From Echinarachnius parma (Eukaryota > Echinodermata > Echinoidea > Clypeasteroida > Echinarachniidae), in NCBI GenBank assembly GCA_037951105.1, contig JBAMJV010002965.1, positions 1 to 64,000 on the forward strand: 64,000 nt of DNA, read 5' to 3'. The notes under the pieces are model-generated. The model was not told where the DNA came from. It saw nothing but the letters and a program-made list of their open reading frames with translations, and searched no databases. How positions within the stretch are numbered: position 1 is the stretch's first letter; each line of letters opens with the position of its first letter. This document shows, in pieces, positions 48,183-64,000 of this stretch. Made by a program: the position numbers and the translations under genes.

Positions 48183-49012
48183 TTTATTTTAATAGGATGG
48201 TGCTACCAAAATAAGGAAGCCGAGACGATATAATCTTGAACGATTACAAAATGCTCGGCCCCATCTTGAAGCACCTCCACAAGAAATTCAACTTTATTTT
48301 AAAGTCAATGTAAAAAGTGTGCACAAAATAATCACACAGATATGAATACATGACTGTAACACACATGAAGTAGTGTCGGAGCGAAATATAAAATAAAAGT
48401 TTTGATCACTATGTCAAACAAATACTTTCTTGATATGTTTAATGCGATTTAAAACAACAACAAAATAAAATCACTTGAGAAGCTCATTGCTAGCACGATC
48501 ATAATGTACAGATTCGCAATTTCTTAGAAGTTAGAACATCACATATTAAGTATATTTATAATTGCTACTTTATACATTTACAAAGTAAAATCTTCAAGTG
48601 GACATGCTACCATACACTTGTGAAATAAGTGCCCGGTATATGTAATTCCATATTGGACCATTGCATCGTTTTGTTGTAATAACGTCAAAATAAACAGGAC
48701 TTCAGTATTGATATTGACATTGAAATTGCAGAGGATGCAATATGCAGTTCCATCTATTAAGCCCTCTGGAGGCGAGAAGATAAGTCTGCGGATCAGAAAT
48801 ATTTTCTAACGACTACAGATAATAATAACGAAAGCACTTAGAAGCTGTTCTGCATTAGGCGCTACACAAATTCATTACATCATTATTATTATTATTATTT
48901 TTGAAATCAAGTATGGTTTATGTCCTAGTGTCCTGTTTATGATCTCAAATGATGATTACGGTCCCATTCATACAAATCCCTGTATGGTTTCATGTCCCCA
49001 GTGTGGGTTTCA
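48183..49012 (-). other. SDHB: Likely SDHB 3' UTR
   Basis: Between the SDHB stop and the first repeats. AATAAA signals on the minus strand lie at 48299-48294 and 48188-48183. No second gene is apparent. The extent is inference. Confidence 0.4.
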
Positions 49013-60818
<11,806 letters not shown>

Positions 60819-61034
60819 CGCATTTATGTTGATGTCAAATCTATTTATCGTAGTAACTTCTTACATTCACACAGCGGTCACGTAACGTAATAACATTTTA
60901 CATAGGTTTTATGCACAGTATTTCCTACGTTATGAAACCTATCAATTATAAAATAAGCTAGCCGTTAATACCAGGCGTTTTGTACATGCGTCTTTCAGAT
61001 TGTCAACGCCTCAGCACATCAAAATTTATCATTG
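60819..61034 (-). promoter_or_regulatory. SDHB: SDHB 5' UTR/promoter interval
   Basis: About 215 bp between the SDHB ATG and the first repeat. No TATA box close to the expected start; position is inferred from the gene only. Confidence 0.35.
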
Positions 61035-61525
61035 AGTTTTGGAGGGCACTTCACTTCACAAAATATTTGTTTGTGAGATAATGAAAAACTGACTGTCAAA
61101 TTTGAAAGAACATACAATTTTAATGACAGAATAAACTTTATTTGATCAAAATCGGTTCAGAAACGGCTGAAATATCCATAAACGTATTTTTATTCAAAAG
61201 TTCTCTGCCAGGGGATATTTTGACTTTTTAGAAAAAAAAATTTAAATGCTTATAGACTACTTTGAAAAAAATCTAAATAGGTTTTTAAAAAGTTGCTGAT
61301 GATATCTCTATTGAATCATTATTTTAACAAAACATCAAATGCACAATTTTGTATGAAAAATGGCTAAAACCAATGAGTTTTTTAGAGAGCGCCCTCTTCA
61401 GTTGTAACGGCTCTTTTTGAATGATAACAGGGGTTTTACTTAGTCGTTTGAGTTATAACTATTAGTTTTAAATGGTGCAGGTTTTGGTTACTAAAGTTAA
61501 GTTTGACCAATACTCAACTATCCCG
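61035..61525 (+). repeat. TTAA-MITE family B, eroded ends
   Basis: TGTGAGATAATGAAAAACTG, AGAGAGCGCCCTCTT, CTATTAGTTTTAAATGGTGC, ATACTCAACTATCCC. Second reference for the empty site of the 16161 insertion. Confidence 0.8.
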
Positions 61526-61720
61526 AATATTTCAATTCAATTCAAATATGGTTTATTCATTAAAAATACATATATGGCAGCCACAGGGCTGAATTGCATA
61601 TGTGTTTACAAAAATAAATTACATACAAAGTTTAACAAAATTAAGAACGTAAATGATAAACATGCATAACGAAATACATTTTAAATAATAGGTGTATATT
61701 TGGAGAACAAAATTAGACAT
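61526..61720 (-). repeat. LINE 3' end, inverted
   Basis: TTTCAATTCAATTCAAATAT and GGTTTATTCATTAAAAATAC are the complement of a common LINE ending. Confidence 0.45.
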
Positions 61721-62260
61721 CTAAAATTGGACAACTAATAACGCTAAAAATATAAAAATGCTAAAACATATTGCACGTGTGTAATTGCATTTTAACATAA
61801 AAGCTCCAGTTGTGGCTTTGCATTGTATTTAGAAAGAAAATTACACAAACAAAAGTGATTAAATTACATTTCAATAAATAAGATCCTTTCAAGGGGATGC
61901 GTATAAATCCAACTAACTAAAAGGGTTTTGTGAGCAGGTTCTATAAAAGTAAATCACAAAATGTGGGTTTGCCATTCTTTTAGATAAATAATACATTATC
62001 ATAAATTATCATATTATCATGAATTAATAAATATAATCATAAAAGTAGGGTATATCATAAAGCAAATGCAATGCAGTGTAAATAGACGGAATTAGACAAT
62101 CATTCAAATCATTACCAGGAATAATTTGTTTAAAGGAGTATGATTAAGAGGACTATTATATAAATATAGTGAAGGAACTACAAACGTGAAATTTCCCGAG
62201 GAAATCATGTTTTACTAGCAAGTGTCCCAACAAATTGACCACTCCCCGGGCCCTCCCCCA
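61721..62260. other. Intergenic, nothing recognised
   Basis: AT-rich, no gene. Ends in a poly-C run (62265-62281). Confidence 0.4.
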
Positions 62261-62390
62261 GCCCCCCCCCCCCCCCCCCCCCACACACACACCATATATG
62301 ACACACACACACAGGTACTATATAGTACCCCGAAATTAATTGGACGTTTGATTGGGTTTTGTTTATATACATTGTATAATATTTATTTTT

Positions 62391-62730
<340 letters not shown>

Positions 62731-63009
62731 CAGTGGCCGTATCATTGCATTCACTGATTGGAGGGGGGGGGGGGGGGGGTCACTAAACATATTGGTGAGG
62801 GGCTTATACTATCATACCTCGTCATATTGGTTTACCTCAAATTAATGGTTTTTAATATATTATAATGGTTTTAGGGTACTGAAAGCTTTGTTGTTTCTGT
62901 ATTTGCATATACTTTATGTATGGGTTTCCTCAGTACATACGATACACATATGCTTTATATAGGCCTATCGATTTGTGAAGTTTCCTTTCTCCCACACACT
63001 TCTCATACC

Positions 63010-63027
63010 CCCCCCCCCCCCCCCCCG
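63010..63027. repeat. Poly-C run
   Basis: About 17 C in otherwise unremarkable sequence. Confidence 0.9.
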
Positions 63028-63153
63028 CCCTCTTTATGTCTGTCTGATGACACTTTCTCACTAATTACAATTCTCTTCCTTTAATAGATCTTAGAGTAAC
63101 AGCCTATAGCCTATACAGTATACGTGATGTATGTATTATATTCATAATTATAT

Positions 63154-63683
63154 ATAAACCCCTCACAAAAAGTTCTGCAATTCAAGTTTAAGCGTTCACT
63201 TCTCTCTTGTCTCTTAATTATATTTCATGAATTTGTTATCATTGGAAAGCCTGTTTAATCCTGTGTTCATTGATGCCCAATTTGTAATGGTTATGTAATT
63301 GTGGAATGTGCATTACACCTGAATATGGTACCAGGTCAAGATTGAAATGAACTTGCAAAATGCATTTTTATTGTGTGACTGCCTCGACAACATGTCATAT
63401 AACACATCTAATCTTTTTTTTAATGGAGAATTTTCATTGACAATAACGTATTTTTCTACATTTTTGCTTTTGACATGGCTCCATATTCAGGTCTACTGCA
63501 CATTGATAATTACATAACCATTACAAATGAGGCATCAGTATGAATGTGATAAAACGGGCTTGTCAATTATATCAAAGTTGAGTAGGATCAAAGTTAGACC
63601 AAGGCGGTTCTATTTATATTGAAATAGAACCTCCTTGGTTAATGCTCAAAGTCGAATTGTGGAACTTTTTGTGAAGGGTTTAA
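63154..63683. mobile_element. 530-bp palindromic element
   Basis: AAACCCCTCACAAAAAGTTC faces GAACTTTTTGTGAAGGGTTT. Inner arms also pair (CAATTTGTAATGGTTATGTA with TACATAACCATTACAAATGA; ATATGGTACCAGGTC region with CCATATTCAGGTC), so most of the element is one long fold. Non-coding. Confidence 0.75.
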
Positions 63684-64000
63684 ATTATATACAGTGTACA
63701 TGTATTGGCAATTTTACTTTCATATACATGTATTGTATTTTCCATATTTGGGCTTCGTCTTCATAGTCATATGAAGATAAAATTAACTCTTGTAATGTCA
63801 CAAAAACTTATAGTGCCGTAAGCATTTTTATCGCTTTTACAACACACTGCATATGCATACAAAAAATTCTGATGAAGTGATTTATTTCATGTCCAAAAAT
63901 TTTAAAATTAATACACAAGAATTCAACAACGAAATGACCTTATTTGAAAGACTTATAGAGCAAAAAGGTTCACAATAAATAAGAACACTTTTCCAGACTT

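Overview
The window is animal nuclear DNA. It holds spliced genes with canonical GT-AG introns, no bacterial-style operons, and AT-rich introns packed with short inverted-repeat transposons, tRNA-derived SINEs, LINE fragments and long microsatellites. Three conserved genes are recognisable by protein similarity. Their sequences are close to vertebrate orthologues in length and key residues, and the repeat types (TTAA- and 8-bp-target MITEs, GTCC/GTTT-headed elements) are what I would expect of a marine invertebrate, most likely an echinoderm or another non-vertebrate deuterostome. The organism call is inference.

Layout: (1) 878-4707, minus strand: the first three coding exons of SPCS1 (signal peptidase complex subunit 1); its 3' end lies left of the window. 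(2) 5148-40982, plus strand: a complete 26-exon USP48-type deubiquitinase gene, about 1065 codons once a single-base lesion in exon 15 is allowed for. SPCS1 and USP48 are head to head, with 440 bp between start codons. (3) 41000-48180: intergenic, almost wholly mobile-element debris. (4) 49013-60818, minus strand: a complete 9-exon SDHB gene (283 codons, iron-sulphur subunit of mitochondrial complex II), convergent with USP48. (5) 61035-64000: repeats, including a (TAGA)n tract of about 340 bp.

The most striking feature is that many exons of USP48 and SDHB are accompanied by one to three decayed tandem copies of themselves with their splice sites. USP48 exons 2, 7, 13, 14, 15, 16, 19, 20, 22, 23 and 24 are affected, and so are SDHB exons 3, 4 and 6. 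In most cases only one copy keeps a frame and splice phases that fit its neighbours. Many copies abut microsatellites or homopolymers, and some have been invaded by MITEs. Other unusual structures are a 3.3 kb stretch in USP48 intron 4 with ten copies of GTAATTCCGTTAC or a one-mismatch version, a tandem pair of 0.87-0.88 kb elements with a readable empty site, several elements with perfect 8-bp target duplications, and nested insertions that can be ordered in time.

I see no CRISPR array, intact transposase or intact retroelement gene. I see no functional tRNA or rRNA gene; the tRNA-like sequences are SINE heads.
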